From assembly GCA_024364735.1 (NCBI GenBank), contig JAGFNQ010000948.1:23554-87553 (forward strand): DNA of 64,000 nt. Reading direction: 5' to 3'. Below the pieces are notes generated by a model. It made no database searches. It was given only the letters and a program-made list of their open reading frames with translations, and had not been told where the DNA came from. Positions 48,280-57,785 of this stretch are shown here, piece by piece (within the stretch, counting starts at the first letter, position 1; every line of letters begins with the position of its first letter). A program made the position numbers and the translations under genes. This DNA comes from Boesenbergia rotunda (lineage: Eukaryota; Streptophyta; Magnoliopsida; Zingiberales; Zingiberaceae).

Positions 48280-49145
48280 TCTTAGGGCAACACTAAAGTT
48301 CCTTAAGGTACTTAGATAGAGTCAAACGGTATCGGGTACAGGGAGAGTGCTTTTCATTTTTTTTTAAAATGGTTTTCAAAAACTGCACTTTAAACATTAC
48401 TATCATTTGAAAAATACTTTTCGAAAACTGTGCTTTAAATCATTATTACTTGTGTTTTCAAAAAGGGGTTATGTTGTAAAAAATTATATGTTCAAAAATT
48501 TATCTGTTTCTTTGACTTTGATAAACCCTAAAGACACAGAGGAAAGGTCCACTTCATGATCTTCAAGGACTCCTAGGATGTGTCAAATTTAGGGGGAGTC
48601 TGAGTCAAAAGAAGAATTTCAGAAAAGTTTTTTGGTAATTATTCATTTTTTAATATTTCTTTTTAATCTGAATCAAACCTTAAGACTCAGAGAAAGAGTA
48701 CTTGTGGTCAACAAGCTTCCCAGGACTGAGTCAAGTTTAGGGGAGGTCAAATTAAAAGAATTATTCAAAATCTTGCTAAAAATCTAAGTCGTTCAAAATA
48801 CTATTATTCTATTTGTTAGAATTTGTGTGACTTATGAAATTATTTTTGAAATAATGTTTACCTGGGTTGGAGAAATTCTAGAACACTTAGGAAATGTCCT
48901 TGTAGTCAACAAGGTTTCCCAGGATGGTGTCAGACTGGAAGATAAACCAAGTCAAGTAAAATATTGGGTCTTCAAAAGTTCACACATTTTTCAAAATCCA
49001 CTAGTATATATTTTCAAAAATACTATTATTTTTTTGGCAAAATTCTGTTAATATTTACTTGAGTTTGAAGAATTTCCAGGAAACTTAGGAAAATGTCCTT
49101 GTGGCTAACAAGGTTTCCTAGGACTGTGTCAGACTGGAAAAGAAA
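48280..49145 (+). other. Stem-loop cluster of element B
   Basis: Units centre at about 48310, 48565, 48700, 48905 and 49105. Core hairpins on the sense strand are CTTGTGGTCAACAAG (48701-48715), CTTGTAGTCAACAAG (48899-48913) and CTTGTGGCTAACAAG (49098-49112). Outer arms such as AAGACAC with GTGTC recur. The cluster lies about 380 bp before the polypurine tract. Confidence 0.75.
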
Positions 49146-49506
49146 CCTAGTCAAGTAAAATATTATGTTTCAAAAATTACTTATATTTTTCAAAGTCTCA
49201 TCTTTTTTAAAAATAGTTAGTACTTGCAAAATATGCATAATACTTATATTTTTCAAAATGCAATGCTTTCAAAAATTTTGCACTAAGTATTTTCAAAAAC
49301 AACTAAAAGTTTTCATTGTTGGTGCAAGTATTTTCTTAAAGTTTTTTTTTATGTAAGACAAAGGGGGAGAGGTGTGCTTAAGTTAGAAGATTTTCTCCCA
49401 AAGATCAAAAATATATTTTCAAAACTTATATCATTTTTTTTGTTTTTTCCCAAGGATAGTAAGTTAGCCCTTTAAACCAATCTAACTTAAGTTATTGTGA
49501 AACATC

Positions 49507-51120
49507 AAAAAGGGGGAGATTGTTGGTGCAAGTTGCATCAATAATGTTCCTCTTTAAGTGTTTTAATGTTTGACAATACACTTAAGTCAGTGATACAATG
49601 AACAGAAAAAGGGGAGCAAAGGAGAAGTAACCTAAGTAGAAGAAAAGTCCTAGTTAACCTAGGCATCGAAACCCTAAGACCCGGCGAAGGGCTGCTGGGC
49701 ACCTAGTGAAGGGCTGCTAGGCATCGGAACACTAAGACCCGGCGAAGGGCTGCTGGGCACCTAGCGAAGGGCTGCTAGGTATCGAAACCCTAAGACCTGG
49801 CGAAGGGCTGCTAGGCACCTAGCGAAGGGCTGCTAGGCATCAAAGACCTAGCGAAGGGCTGCTAGGCACCTGGCGAAGGACTGCTAGGGAATGAAGACCT
49901 GGTGAAGGACTGATAGGCACCTGGCGAAGGGCTGCTAGGGAATGAAGTCTTGGTCCAAGGGACTGAGCAACTTAGCTAAGCGATGACTAAGGACAGGAGT
50001 AGAGACGGGTCAAGGTTTGGGCGTCTCGAGGTCCGGAAGTATCGGAAGCTAAGCAAAAGTCCACCCGAAGGAATGGGTGGCAACTGTCTCCTGAAAGGAG
50101 TAGGTGAAGGGCAAGTTCTCGGGGATGGGAACTTATGCTGGTTCCACCTAGGGTTTCGTGGAGATCCGAAGTCCGAACCAAGTCCTTAAGGCTAATATTA
50201 TATGTATATGTGCTTTGTATTTGTGTATCTTGCAGGTACCAAGATTGGAAGACAAAGCAGGCTGCTGGAAACCCTGAAGCAGGGCTCCCCCATCAGTGGG
50301 GGCGCCCCCATGCATCCAGGGCACCCCCATCAGTGGGGGCGCCCAAAACAAAGAAGAAAAAGTGCAGTTAAGTGAAGCAGGCAGAACAGGTGTCAAGCGG
50401 GGCGCCCGGAGCGTCCGGGGCGCCCGGGTTCAAAACTGTATTTGCAGCTTCAAGTCCGAAACACAAATAAGCCCTCATGAGGGCGCCCGGGAGGTCCGGG
50501 GCGCCCTGGTCAAAGGTTTTATCAGCTGCGGAGAGGTCGACGCGGGGTTAAGGTTTGACCGGGTTTATCAGGGCGCCCCCAATGTCCAGGGCGCCTGTAG
50601 GAAGCCTATAAAAGGGGCTTCGACCCCTCTGCTTCAGACACAACTGCTAAGTGTCATTCTGATCATTCTGACCGATGACAATGCGCTAAAGACGAGGCTC
50701 TACGACCGGGAGGCTCCAGGAGGAAGTGCGCGGCACTTCGGAGGTCTAGATCGGTCGAGCTTCAACTTTGTTTTGTTTGGTTTGCATTTAATTTTCCGTA
50801 CTTAATTTTCTGTACTTGTGCTTGTACTTCTACACTGTAAGACGGGTTTTCTCCGCCTCCGGAAATTCCGGAAAGGAGACCAATAGTGGACTCACGCCGA
50901 GTACATAGGCCTTGGACATACTGACTCTGGGGGGTTGGGAACCAAGTAAATAAATCCCGCTGTGTCCCTGTGTATTGCTTTTATTTTGTTTATTTACTTT
51001 TCCGCTGTGCTACTAACGTTCTAAGTTCAGAACGATCCGAGTTTTTCTACGAAGTTTCCGCGAGAGTTTTTCACGGTCGATATTCACCCCCCCCCCTCTA
51101 TCGACGGCACCGGTCCTACA
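49507..51120 (+). repeat. Element B, polypurine tract and 3' LTR
   Basis: The run AAAAAGGGGGAGA at 49507-49519 and one T precede the LTR start at 49521. The LTR holds the hairpin array at 49680-49939 and the GGGCGCCC array at 50285-50596, with a TATA box near 50608. It ends at 51120, followed by the duplicated GTAGG. Confidence 0.92.
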
Positions 51121-51650
51121 GTAGGAGCTTCTTCTTGCTCCGGTATGGAAGTGGGTCTCTCCCCCTCAATCCTTGAGGTGGTGACCTCTTCTTCTTCCCT
51201 TGATGAAGTGGATAATCTCTCACTTTCTTCTTCCTCTTCACTTGATGAGATGAGCAATTCTTTTTCTTTTTCCCCCTCTTGGACCATTGAATCGATTTCT
51301 TTGGGCTCTTCTACTATTTGAGCTTGTGTAGTGTTCTCATGAAATTCCCCCATCTTTTTCCATAACTCATATGCATTTTTATATTCACCTACACCACTTA
51401 ACACATTATTAGGTAAAATGTTAATTAATATACTAATTACCTTCTCATTTGCCTTAGATTGGACTTGTTGCTCCTTGGTCCAATATCTAGGTCGAAGCTT
51501 TTTCCCATGCTTGTCTCTTGGAATCTCGAATGGTTCTTCTAGCACCACCATGCACTCCCAATCCATTCCAAGCCAAGTCTTCATTCTTGTTGTCCAATTG
51601 TCAAAATCTTCATGATCATACGAAGGTGGAGTGTTGATGTCATCACCCAA
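51121..51650 (-). pseudogene. Element D gag, N-terminal part
   Basis: The minus strand encodes a copia gag N-terminal domain (DUF4219/UBN2 type): DHEDFDNWTTRMKTWLGMDW, then KANEKVISILINILPNNVL and YKNAYELWKKMGEFHE. An acidic Glu/Ser linker follows up to the insertion of element B at 51121-51125. The reading frame begins with TTG after a stop at about 51651-51653; the original start codon was probably lost when the solo LTR inserted just upstream. Confidence 0.83.
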
Positions 51651-51651
51651 C

Positions 51652-52596
51652 TATTGAGGCAATCGACCCTTAAATGATTGGAAGATCATGGTTTTGATGT
51701 GTGGGCAAACATGTTTAAGGTTAGAGTGTTATGTTGTATTTGATATGTGTGATTGAGTTTGCAGGACTTGGAGAATCACACTTGGTGAACATATCCGAAG
51801 GATGAGAGCCGAGGGAGGAGAGCTCCATGGGCAAGCCGGGAAGTGGACTTCAAGGGCACACGTGAAGGGTGGCATGGAGGCAAGTCAAGGGAAGGCTTGC
51901 GTGCGCATCCGAGGGACGACAGCCAGAGGAAGAGGACTTCAAGGGGCGAGCCAAGGGAGCAGACCTGAAGGCACACGTGAAGGAGAAGGTCCGGAGTGGC
52001 TGAAGTTGAGCTGTGAGGCAGGGCAGTCGACTGGCTCTGTGGCAGTCGACTGCCAAAACCCACAGAAAGTTTGCGGCCTCGGACCAGTCGACTGGCATTT
52101 GGCCAGTCGACTGGCATTTGGCCAGTCGACTGGTATACCCCCGAAACTAGCCGTTGGTTAGCAATTAATGCTAGGCCAGTCGACTACCCCAGGGGCAGTC
52201 GACTGGTGCGGGCTGGACAGATTGCGAATCTGTCCTGTTCACCTATAAAAGGAGCACATTTTGTACGTGTAAGGTACGGTTCCGTATAGTAACGAAGTGC
52301 TGCCAAATTGTAGAGAGATTCTTGCTTCCTCTATTGTATTTCTGCATCTGCAAAGAGGAAGATCTTGCTGTAAAGGTTTCTCCACCTCAAGGAGACTTTT
52401 CAATAGTGAAAAGTGATGCTCGTGGCGTGGATCCTTGGATTAGTCACCCATCAGGGTGGATACCAAGTAAAATATTTTGTGTTAGCATTGTAATTTTCTT
52501 TGCATATTATTTCCGCTGTGCTAACGATTCTGTAGAGATCTAAACGATCCGAGAAAGTGCATTCACCCCCCTCTACACGCCTTAGACGATCTTTCG
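51652..52596 (+). repeat. Solo LTR in the leader of element D, D-related
   Basis: This lies between D's gag start and D's primer site and points the opposite way to D. It has the layout of a D-type LTR: a start like ttgaggcaatcgaccc, palindromes CAGTCGACTG at 52022-52205 (three in a row as CCAGTCGACTGG at 52084-52134), a TATA box at about 52244 (TATAAAAG) and an end near attcacccccctctac. CCAAC occurs at both candidate borders (51647-51651 and 52597-52601), a possible target duplication, but the ends are not a clean TG/CA. Boundaries are approximate. Confidence 0.6.
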
Positions 52597-53204
52597 CCAA
52601 CTTGTCTTCCATCATTCTTTCCTCTAGCTTGTGCCCCTTTGGCGATTATTCCAACAAGAGCGGACCTTCGCTCTGATATCACTTGTTAGATCGTGACCGT
52701 CAAGCTAGAGGGGGGGCGAATAGCTTTTCTCCGATTCACTTCCTATATCGTTAATGTGTGCAAGCGGAAACAATAATAACAAAACTAAACAACGCTAACA
52801 CCAACCTTTTACGTGGTTCGAAGATGACGCTCCTACTCCACGGCTGTTCGTAAGGTGGACGATCCCTTGATCCTTCGGTGGATCACTCCCCGGATGCCCT
52901 CCGATTAGCTCGTGTAGCTCCTTGTGGGTGGAGATATCTCGCCACAATCCCGAACACACCTCTGAGCTCTAAGACTACTATTTGGCCTTTAACCAAAGCC
53001 AAATTCGTCAAGAGTCTTAGCCAAAACGAAGCCCTTTTAAATAGAGCTCACTTCTGTTTTGGCCGCTACCAGTTGACTGCCCCAACTCAAATTCAACCGT
53101 TGCAAACCCAACGTTCGAATTCTCAGCCATTACCAGTCGTCTGCCCCCATAGCAGTTGACTGATGTTTCTATGAGGTTTACCAATCGGCTGCCCAATCAC
53201 CAGC
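52597..53204 (-). repeat. Leader, primer site and truncated right LTR of element D
   Basis: The minus-strand primer site reads TGATATCAGAGC (52670-52681), one change from the initiator-Met site. The LTR starts at 52684 and matches the left LTR until about 53204, near atcaccag. It then breaks off where the other LTR continues with further CAGTCGACTG palindromes. The break joins host-derived fragments. Confidence 0.8.
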
Positions 53205-53215
53205 CATCGAATTCC

Positions 53216-53385
53216 TTCAACTGACAACAACATACTCATCGATCGTGTCAACCATTAACAGAACTTCATAGCCATTCTTCTTAAGTTTTTTAAGGAATGA
53301 AGAATTGTCATTGGCCTTGTTGCTCTCGCCGGTGGTGTAGTGAATGTCGTCCTGGAGACTAATCTCATAGGCAAAGTTTGTAACA
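53216..53385 (-). pseudogene. HSP90 gene fragment
   Basis: On the minus strand one frame reads ISLQDDIHYTTGES, then FLKKLKKNGYEVLLMVDTID and EYVVVS before a stop at 53216. This matches the middle-domain signature of cytosolic HSP90 chaperones (DIYYITGES, RLKKRGYEVLYMVD, IDEYAV pattern). Only about 55 residues remain, with substitutions and no upstream or downstream HSP90 sequence. It starts about ten bases from the broken LTR of element D. Confidence 0.75.
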
Positions 53386-53663
53386 TCTAATTGATGTCCG
53401 ATCCCTTATTAATTAATTCTTCCATACTGTCCTCAAGTCCAGCAACAGCCAGATAATCGTCAACCACAAGATTGAAGATCTAATGAACTATTTCAAAGCG
53501 AACTATATATATTCTTTGACAGAGGCTTGATGTTTGTCGTGTCTGCAGTTTTTGTTGGCTTAAGACGATTCGCTCACCCTCAATGCCCTCGCCAATCCGT
53601 CCCAGGGCCAATCAGAGGAGATAAATCACGGAGACTACTAGCCCAGATGCTATGACTAGTTAA

Positions 53664-54296
53664 TCAATCATTGTGTCTGCTGTTTTTGGTACAACAGTTG
53701 GTTGTCCAATTAATCAGTTGTTCAACATCAAATATCGTCACTTTGTCACCTTCTCCAGCAGCAAGATCTGATTTATGAGAGAACAAGAAGCTAGCTAGAT
53801 CTGATTTGAGTTCCCTAGAGTTTGGATAATCTGCCTTTACCTCAAGGTCTAGAGATTCACTTTTGTATGCCTTGTTCAATTGGAAAAACTCAATGCTATA
53901 AGATAACACTTTCTTATCACCAAGAATTACTTTTTTATCTTTTGAAAAGTTTAATTCACTCCGACTACACACGGCAGGAAGAAGTCTATCCCATAGTTTC
54001 AGATGTCGATCTTCGTCAAGACTTCCAAGTAGTGAAGGTAATTCATCTTGCACTTGTTCAGGAAGTAACAGCTTAAAAGAATTATCACCGTCACCAACTT
54101 CATCGACGACTTCTTCTATTTCAGCATCGTCATAAACTAGATCATTAGTCACCTCGATGTCGTCTTCAATTTGAGTTCGAGAATCCCCTTTAATTATAGC
54201 ATCTTCCACAACTTGCAACGTTTCAGGTTCATCAACTTCGAATCCGTATAGGTCATCTCGGGCATTAAAGCTATTGCCCTCCATGGCAAAATCCAA
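53664..54296 (-). CDS. Acidic protein of unknown function, possible gene fragment (210 aa)
   Basis: The frame begins MDFAMEGNSFNARDDLYGFE. The first 75 residues are strongly acidic. The middle has a Leu-rich stretch (LLLPEQVQDELPSLLGSLDE) and the end is mixed (YPNSRELKSDLASFLFSHKS). I recognise no domain. It may be an exon or captured fragment: it lies between an HSP90 fragment and a retroelement gag leader, and no matching flanking exons are evident. The regions 53386-53663 and 54297-54725 show no further coding sequence that I can support. Confidence 0.35.
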   Translation of the reverse strand: MDFAMEGNSFNARDDLYGFEVDEPETLQVVEDAIIKGDSRTQIEDDIEVTNDLVYDDAEIEEVVDEVGDGDNSFKLLLPEQVQDELPSLLGSLDEDRHLKLWDRLLPAVCSRSELNFSKDKKVILGDKKVLSYSIEFFQLNKAYKSESLDLEVKADYPNSRELKSDLASFLFSHKSDLAAGEGDKVTIFDVEQLINWTTNCCTKNSRHND

Positions 54297-54725
54297 TCAT
54301 CCTGGAACGAAGGATGAGTGTAATAAAAGAGAATAAAGTGACCCACTATCTTTATCTTCTCCTTCATCTTCTCCCAATCTCTAATCTTGGTCTTGCCTTG
54401 TCGATCTCGTGAGCGTCGCAAGTGTGCCACTATGTCTATGCTAGACCTCTGAGTTTGAAGACAACCAATTTTACTTTCACCTGATCGAGAACTTTCTTAT
54501 AATAAAAATAGCTTCTCCATTTCATTGACCTAATCAAGGAAGCTCTCTGTTGGTAACATACCAAAAAATATGGACAGATTAATCTGAAAACCTAGAATAA
54601 TGCTCCTTCCTACCATGACATTCCTAGTTTGTAGCCGGCTAGTGATAAAAGTTCTCGAAGGAAGACTCAGATTCTCGATACGAGATCTTACGATCTCCAA
54701 GATTTCACGTCGTCGCTGCTACACG

Positions 54726-54914
54726 CTAGGTTAAATATGTGACTTGCTTCTGTAAATCTTTAATCTCATATTGGATGTTACGATCACGGTGTGAGACTTC
54801 CTCAAGTGGAACCTGCTTGGCACCACTATAGTCACGACCACGACCACAACGACCTTCATTAGATATGACACTCGACCTCCTTAATCGAAATCTATCAGCT
54901 CTGATACCAACCAA
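54726..54914 (-). pseudogene. Primer site and gag start of a gypsy-like element (fragment)
   Basis: The minus strand reads TGGTATCAGAGC at 54898-54909. A short frame follows with a Gly/Arg-rich start and the motif EEVSHRDRNIQYEIKDLQKQ, which looks like the N-terminal gag helix of chromovirus-type Ty3/gypsy elements. The frame stops at 54726. LTR sequence might lie to the right (54915 onward), but I could not find a second copy to define it. Confidence 0.5.
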
Positions 54915-55486
54915 CTGACAAGAAAGCGATTATACTGCGGACTGACGAGAAGGGGATTTGAGGAGAAGGAAAGAAGAGAAAATCATCATCCTTTAGATTT
55001 TTTTTTTCAAAAAAAAAGGACATTTTTATTTAATAACCGAGAATTATTCCTCACCCGCTAAACAATATTTATATAGACTCAAAATCCTAAAGCCCAGATA
55101 AAGGAAGATAAAGGAAAAAAAACCTAACATATAAAACTCAATTCCTATGGTATAAGAAAAGGAAAGAAATTCTAAAAGAAAGAAAAAATTATTAATAGAC
55201 TGCAGTCTTAAAATTTCTAAAAAATTTCTAAACGGATTCAAATCCAACAAATAAAGAATGAAAATATTAAAAATACCCAAAACATAAAAAAAATTAACAA
55301 AAGAATAAAAACTAACAAAAATAATAATGGAAATCTTCAAATCCTCTTGAATCGAAGAGGATCTCGATCGATCCTACTCGGATAAAAAAGAGATGACAAT
55401 ACAATTTCTTCTGGAAACAGTTGTGATGAAGATCGACACAAATATGAAAAATTTAACAACAGTACTGCAATAATTAGTTAGCTGCC

Positions 55487-55524
<38 letters not shown>

Positions 55525-56192
55525 TGATATACGACACACAACAAATTACAAGTCGGTGTGTGTGTGATGGAGATATGCTACTTCCCAAGTCTTAAACAAG
55601 TATTTTAAAATATATTCTGTCGGACGATCAATTCGCTTAATATTTGTAAATTTATTAAGAACATTATTCAACTAATACACTAAAAAAATTGTAGAGCATT
55701 TCAAACATGAATTATCAAATTAACATTTAGACTAAAAATGAAGAACGAAGGAATCAAACAAAAGAAGAACTGAACAATGAACAATGCACTGATAAATGTC
55801 AAGTAACAGGCCATAAATTAAGAAGAAAGAAATATATATGATATGTAGAGATTTAAATTTAAAGTTTTATTTTTCAGATTGAAGAATATATAATTAATTA
55901 ACCATGCATCCATGTCTTAATTTGTTGTTAATTATTAAACTATATATTTGGCTTCAGTAAGAACCCTAGATCTAGAAAAAAAACTCATGCTGATTTTTTC
56001 ATGAATTTATGGCATGGAGAAAGATAAGAATTTCAGAAGATCAAGAACGGCAAACGAGAGTTCGATCGCGAGATGATCGATAAGAAAAATATCACACAGA
56101 GAGATCAGTTAATTTTTTGGATGAGAGATGAATAATATTGTACATGTTCGTGGCTGTTTATGATCTCCTTGTCCGATCTTGCTGGTCAGCTG
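54915..56192. other. AT-rich intergenic DNA with an ATT microsatellite
   Basis: A pure (ATT) run occupies about 55488-55523, twelve units. The rest is AT-rich without genes that I can support. The part near 55860-56192 is downstream of the AHL stop codon and would contain its 3' UTR. Confidence 0.7.
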
Positions 56193-57038
56193 CTAAAAGA
56201 ACGGCGGTCTGCCGGCGGTGGTGGAGGCGGCGGCTCCGCTGGGCCAGGAGCCGGCGGAGGCGGCGGCGACGCCGTGGTGGTCGACAGGTAGGTGAGGCAT
56301 GTTGAGCGGCAAATTGAAAAAGGGTAGAGCCGAAGCAGAGTCGGCGAAGGGAGGAGGTCCGGCGCCGGCGCTGCTGAGGGATGGAGGGTTGAGCTGCTGC
56401 TGCTGCTGCCGTTGCGCCGCCTCGGCCTCTTCGTCCTCCTCGTCCAGAGGCAGCCTCTCGTAGGCCACGTTGGTGAAAGAGGCCGCGATGACGATGACTG
56501 GCCCCGCCGCGATCAAGGCGCCGACCACGCTGCCCCCGACGACCTGCCCCTGCCCGCCGGCCAGGAACACCGCCAGGCTGGTGGCCCCCGGCGGCGCGGG
56601 CGGCGGCAGGAACGACCCGGAGAGCGACAGGATCTCAAACCGCCCCTGCAGCCCGGCCACCGCCCCGGCGCCGCCAGGCTGGCGGAGGGTCACGTTGGCC
56701 ACCGCCCCGCTGCCGCTGAGCACGCACACCCCGCGCTGCCGCCGCCGCGCGTAAACCGACAGGCTGTCGAACACGTCGCAGCCGCCGGCCACCTCCAGTA
56801 TGTGCGCGCGCAGCGCGTTCGCGCTCTCCCGCGTGATGATCACCGGCGGCTTCGGCCTGTTCTTGGACCCCGGCGGCCGCCCTCGCGGCCGCCGCCCGTG
56901 GCTCCCTCTCTCTTCGGCCCCGACCGCGGAGGCAGGCGATCCCTCGCCGTCCTCGTCCGCCGCATCGCCGTGCGGGAGGTGGAGGTGCAGAGGGTGAACG
57001 AAGCGGCCGCCAGCAGTGCCGAGATCCAGCCCCGCCAT
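56193..57038 (-). CDS. AT-hook motif nuclear-localised protein (AHL), clade A type, 281 aa
   Basis: AHL proteins bind AT-rich DNA in the nucleus and act with each other and with other factors to set growth and development. The frame is complete and intronless, as in clade A AHLs. Residues 49-65 contain a type I AT-hook (RRPRGRPPGSKNRPKPP, core RGRP at 52-55). The PPC/DUF296 domain follows at about 66-196 with the hexapeptide GRFEIL at 132-137 and LAGGQGQVVGGSVVGAL at 159-175. The tail has acidic residues, a poly-Gln run and Pro/Ser/Ala-rich sequence. The start is the first ATG of the frame, followed by a His-rich N-terminus. The coding sequence is very GC-rich, unlike its AT-rich flanks, which is common for monocot genes. 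The plus-strand ORFs here are shadows. Confidence 0.95.
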   Translation of the reverse strand: MAGLDLGTAGGRFVHPLHLHLPHGDAADEDGEGSPASAVGAEERGSHGRRPRGRPPGSKNRPKPPVIITRESANALRAHILEVAGGCDVFDSLSVYARRRQRGVCVLSGSGAVANVTLRQPGGAGAVAGLQGRFEILSLSGSFLPPPAPPGATSLAVFLAGGQGQVVGGSVVGALIAAGPVIVIAASFTNVAYERLPLDEEDEEAEAAQRQQQQQLNPPSLSSAGAGPPPFADSASALPFFNLPLNMPHLPVDHHGVAAASAGSWPSGAAASTTAGRPPFF

Positions 57039-57580
57039 GCGCGGGGATCCAAATTAATGAAAAATAAAAAATTAAAAAACTAGTATTTAAGTTGGAATTT
57101 TTTTACCAATAAAAAAGGTGAAAAAGATATGAACTCGATTATAAAACTCAAGGGATTTTTAAATGGACGCCAAATTCCATGTGAAAACTTAAAGGTAGAC
57201 AAAGAATTGAGGAGTTAGAGAGGGAGAAGTGAGCATCTAGAATTAGGGTTTGCGGAGGCGAGGAAGCAGTAGCATAGAACGACAAGGAAGAAGGAGGCCG
57301 AGGAGGGGGAGGAGGAGATGGTTTATGAGAGGATTAAATTATTGCTAGAGGTGGGGCAATCGATTGAATTGTTGATGGTGATGTCTTTGTTTGTGAGGAA
57401 TTATTCTTCTAAGCTTTTCGAGTTTAATATTCGGAGTGGTGTGGAATTAGGGTTTGTTAGGTAGTGATTCTAAAGTGGAATTCTATATGAATTTGATCGT
57501 CTTATATTTTTTCAATTAAATTGATCTAATTAAAACATATGAATTGATATATCACGTAACATCAAATCTAGGGCGACTGA
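57039..57580. other. Upstream region of AHL with a small ORF on the opposite strand
   Basis: This AT-rich stretch holds the AHL promoter region, but I see no box that I can support. On the plus strand 57318-57464 is a 48-codon ORF (starting MVYERIKLLLEVGQSIELLM) preceded by GA-rich sequence like a plant 5' UTR. It could be a first exon of a divergent gene or a remnant; I do not recognise it. Confidence 0.3.
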
Positions 57581-57584
57581 TTCA

Positions 57585-57785
57585 GGCCTCGAAAGTTTAC
57601 CGCCGACCACCAAGATAAATTGAGGAGCGCTCATTGTGAGCGGCCTAGAAGCCCAATATCTCGTAATTGCGCACCTCATTTGAGAAAAAAATCTCTATAA
57701 ATACATCGTAGTTAGGGATTGAACCACGAATACTTGGATGATAACTTGATACCCTTCTACTACAATTGTAGCCCCAGGGGAATGA
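57585..57785 (-). repeat. Possible tRNA-derived SINE
   Basis: On the minus strand a box-B-like GTGGTTCAATCCC (plus 57715-57727) lies about 33 bases after a weak box-A-like GGGCTACAATTGTAG (near 57770). A mixed-composition body follows to about 57585. This spacing fits an internal Pol III promoter of plant SINEs. I saw no clear poly(T) or poly(A) tail or target duplication, so the call is tentative. Confidence 0.35.

Larger units (their letters stand above)
44234..51120 (+). mobile_element. Element B: gag-only non-autonomous retrotransposon, same family as A
   Basis: It is flanked by perfect GTAGG duplications (44229-44233, 51121-51125) inside the gag of element D. The plus strand carries LTR, initiator-Met primer site, two-zinc-knuckle ORF, AT-rich repeats, conserved block, stem-loop cluster, polypurine tract and LTR. 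The LTRs are 1531 and 1600 bp. No pol is present. It is a close relative of element A, inserted in the opposite direction. Confidence 0.93.
34257..53204 (-). mobile_element. Element D: SIRE-like gag-only retrotransposon carrying nested insertions
   Basis: Left LTR (34257-42261, holding element C), internal region 42262-52683 (holding element B and a solo LTR), right LTR from 52684. Orientation is minus: a polypurine tract (CAAAAAAGGGGAGAT) abuts the left LTR at 42262-42276 and a primer site lies at 52670-52682. After removing insertions, D encodes gag only, with about 950 bp of non-coding sequence between gag and the polypurine tract and no pol. The right LTR stops at about 53204, short of its full length, and joins unrelated gene fragments. 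So the far end and the target duplication have been deleted. Confidence 0.87.

Noticed and set aside
55044..55340. Phe/Leu-rich ORF resembling a membrane protein
   Set aside because: The apparent hydrophobic segments come from AT-rich low-complexity DNA, with no homologous motif.
56412..57083. 223-codon plus-strand ORF opposite AHL
   Set aside because: It is a shadow of the GC-rich AHL coding sequence. Residues are Arg/Pro/Gly-rich without domains.
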